A stretch of DNA of 14,623 nt, taken from positions 1 to 14,623 of the forward strand of contig JALGWK010000012.1 in NCBI GenBank assembly GCA_025774205.1, read 5' to 3'. Below, piece by piece: positions 13,565-14,623 of the stretch. The notes beneath the pieces are model-generated. The model did not search any database and was not told where the DNA came from. It was given only the letters and a program-made list of their open reading frames with translations. Positions within the stretch are counted from its first letter, which is position 1. Each line of letters opens with the position of its first letter. The translations under genes and the position numbers were made by a program. The DNA comes from a bacterium (GTDB taxonomy: Bacteria > Blakebacterota > Blakebacteria > Blakebacterales > Blakebacteraceae).

Positions 13565-13960
13565 ATGCGCAATCAGAAAGGTTTCACCCTGATAGAGCTG
13601 CTGATTGTGATCGTGATCATCGGTATTCTGGCTGCTGTCGCGATCCCGCGGTTCCAGGGTGTATCAGACAAGGCGAAGATCGGTGCCGCCAAGGCCGAAC
13701 TTGCCACCATCAAGAACCTCCTGGGTATGTACCAGGCGGAGAACGACACCTCGGCCTACCCGGCCACGGGTGACATCACAAGCATGGCCACGTTGCAGAC
13801 GATCCTATCCCCTTACGGAATGATCCCGGCTGCTGCTGAAGCAGCCTGGGCATTCAACACGTACGCCCGAGCGACGGAGGATACCTTTGTGCTCACGGGC
13901 AAGGCGAATGACAGAACCCGAACGGTGATCAACGTCACACCGACTGTGATCACGCCGTAA
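13565..13960 (+). CDS. Type IV pilin / type II pseudopilin (class III signal peptide)
   Basis: 131 residues. The prepilin leader is MRNQKG, cut before F7 (FTLIELLIVIVIIGILAAVAIP), with the mature Glu5 required for assembly. The N-terminal hydrophobic helix doubles as membrane anchor and fibre core. The segment following (AKAELATIKNLLGMYQAEND, then YPATGDI) resembles GspG-type major pseudopilins and short geobacterial-type pilins. The mature length of 125 is shorter than a classical PilA. The start is fixed by GGAGG at 13552-13556, eight bases before the ATG. It has its own sigma-54 promoter and terminator, so it is probably monocistronic and highly expressed. The prepilin peptidase 165 bases downstream is its likely processing enzyme. 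PilA and GspG cannot be separated from sequence alone, so no symbol is given. Confidence 0.92.
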   Translation: MRNQKGFTLIELLIVIVIIGILAAVAIPRFQGVSDKAKIGAAKAELATIKNLLGMYQAENDTSAYPATGDITSMATLQTILSPYGMIPAAAEAAWAFNTYARATEDTFVLTGKANDRTRTVINVTPTVITP

Positions 13961-13984
13961 CCAGGCGTTGATAAAGAACCCGGG

Positions 13985-14023
13985 AAAGCACCGGGCGGCG
14001 GTTCACCGCCGCCCGGTGCTTTC
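13985..14023 (+). terminator. Intrinsic terminator after the pilin gene
   Basis: A perfect 17-bp stem (13985-14001 with 14006-14022) closes a TTCA loop. The A and T ends of the arms give a short TTT tail, and the stem makes it nearly symmetrical, so it could also act in the other direction. It starts 24 bases after the pilin stop. Confidence 0.92.
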
Positions 14024-14125
14024 TGCGTATCTGGACAGGGTGGACGGGGTGCTGCAGACCTGCCGGATATTTGTTTCAGGAATGAGGTTCAGGAGAGTCC
14101 CGCCCAGGGGGCAGGAGATCTCTGA

Positions 14126-14623
14126 GTGACAGAGGCAGTAACATATCTGGGGCCCTTTGTGGCCCTTGTCTTCGGCGCGACAGTCGGCAGTTTCTGCAAC
14201 GTCTGTATTCATCGACTTCCTCGACGTGAGTCGATCATTTCACCTCCCTCACACTGCCCGCACTGCAATCAGCCGGTCAGGTGGCATGACAATGTCCCGC
14301 TGGTCGGGTATATTCTGTTGAAAGGACGCTGCCGCGATTGCGGAGAGCGGATCAGCGCGCGCTACCCTGCGGTTGAAGGGGCGGTAGCGCTGCTCTGGCT
14401 GGGCCTCTGGTGGTTCAACGGTGGAGAGGTGTGGCCGTTTCTGGCTGACGCCGCGTTCGCCACCACCCTGGTGGTCGGAGTCGGTATCGATCTCGAGCAC
14501 CGGCTGCTACCCGACCGGGTGACCCTGCCGCTGCTCGGACTGGGCCTGCTGATCTCGATCGTACCCGGAGATCTCTCCCCGCTGGAGTCCCTGATCGGGG
14601 CTCTGGCGGGGGGCGGTATCATG
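14126..14623 (+). CDS. pilD: Prepilin peptidase (A24 family), N-terminal 166 residues, 3' end outside window
   Basis: GTG start at 14126 with AGGAG (14113-14117) eight bases upstream; an in-frame TGA lies immediately before it, so no longer start is possible. The product shows the PilD N-terminal domain: GSFCNVCIHRLPRRES (21-36), the zinc-binding pair of CxxC motifs (C44/C47 and C69/C72), then RYPAVE. GIDLEHRLLPDRVTLP (120-135) contains the first catalytic aspartate, D122. The second catalytic motif (GxGD) lies beyond the window, since full-length enzymes are about 250-290 residues. Membrane spans begin at about 8-24, 85-97 and 105-121. The enzyme cleaves the leader of prepilins such as the upstream one and usually N-methylates the new Phe1. 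It is separated from the pilin by a terminator, so it needs its own promoter, which I could not identify. Confidence 0.94.
   Translation, partial: MTEAVTYLGPFVALVFGATVGSFCNVCIHRLPRRESIISPPSHCPHCNQPVRWHDNVPLVGYILLKGRCRDCGERISARYPAVEGAVALLWLGLWWFNGGEVWPFLADAAFATTLVVGVGIDLEHRLLPDRVTLPLLGLGLLISIVPGDLSPLESLIGALAGGGIM

Noticed and set aside
13565-13960. Conductive (geobacterial e-type) pilin
   Set aside because: Mature Phe1 and Phe24 are present, but aromatic residues expected at positions 27 and 32 are not.

Overview
The window reads as chromosomal DNA from a GC-rich, two-membrane (Gram-negative type) bacterium. The grounds are signal-peptide outer-membrane barrels, an ExbB/ExbD/TonB energy-transducing set, a type IV pilin and a prepilin peptidase. 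Most genes have G/C-rich third codon positions. The mix of a PorV/FadL-like outer-membrane protein, a very large NtrY-like kinase and a huge TPR protein beside TonB machinery would suit a lineage of the FCB superphylum or another poorly cultured Gram-negative phylum. No rRNA or marker gene is present, so this is inference only. All supported genes are on the + strand; the long minus-strand frames look like shadows.

Layout. (1) 2-337: the end of a gene cut by the window edge, encoding a Ser/Thr/Pro/Arg-rich repeat tail. (2) 356-1651: an outer-membrane beta-barrel of the FadL/PorV type, closed by a strong intrinsic terminator. (3) 1761-6029: a 1422-residue membrane histidine kinase with about 14 predicted membrane spans, three extracytoplasmic domains and an NtrY-like HAMP-HisKA-HATPase end. 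(4) 6030-6455: a 426-base gap with no convincing gene, holding a G8 run, a copy of a repeated intergenic element and a perfect hairpin. (5) 6456-13238: a probable envelope module of five genes: a 1020-residue TPR protein, a plugless TonB-receptor-like barrel, ExbB, ExbD and TonB. A second copy of the repeated element lies just before exbB. A related palindrome covers the tonB start codon. (6) 13239-13564: a 326-base regulatory gap with a 17-bp perfect inverted repeat, then a palindromic candidate activator site, a perfect IHF consensus and a correctly spaced -24/-12 (sigma-54) promoter. (7) 13565-13960: a short type IV pilin/pseudopilin with its own terminator. (8) 14126-14623: the N-terminal part of a prepilin peptidase, running off the window end.

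How they may work together. ExbB-ExbD-TonB would pass proton-motive force across the periplasm. The adjacent barrel ends like a TonB-dependent receptor but has no room for a plug domain, and the TPR protein is a large putative periplasmic scaffold. This suggests a dedicated envelope machine and not an ordinary siderophore receptor. The pilin and prepilin peptidase form a processing pair. The sigma-54/IHF/palindrome arrangement suggests pilin control by an NtrC-family activator. The kinase is of the class that often pairs with such activators, but no response regulator is in the window.
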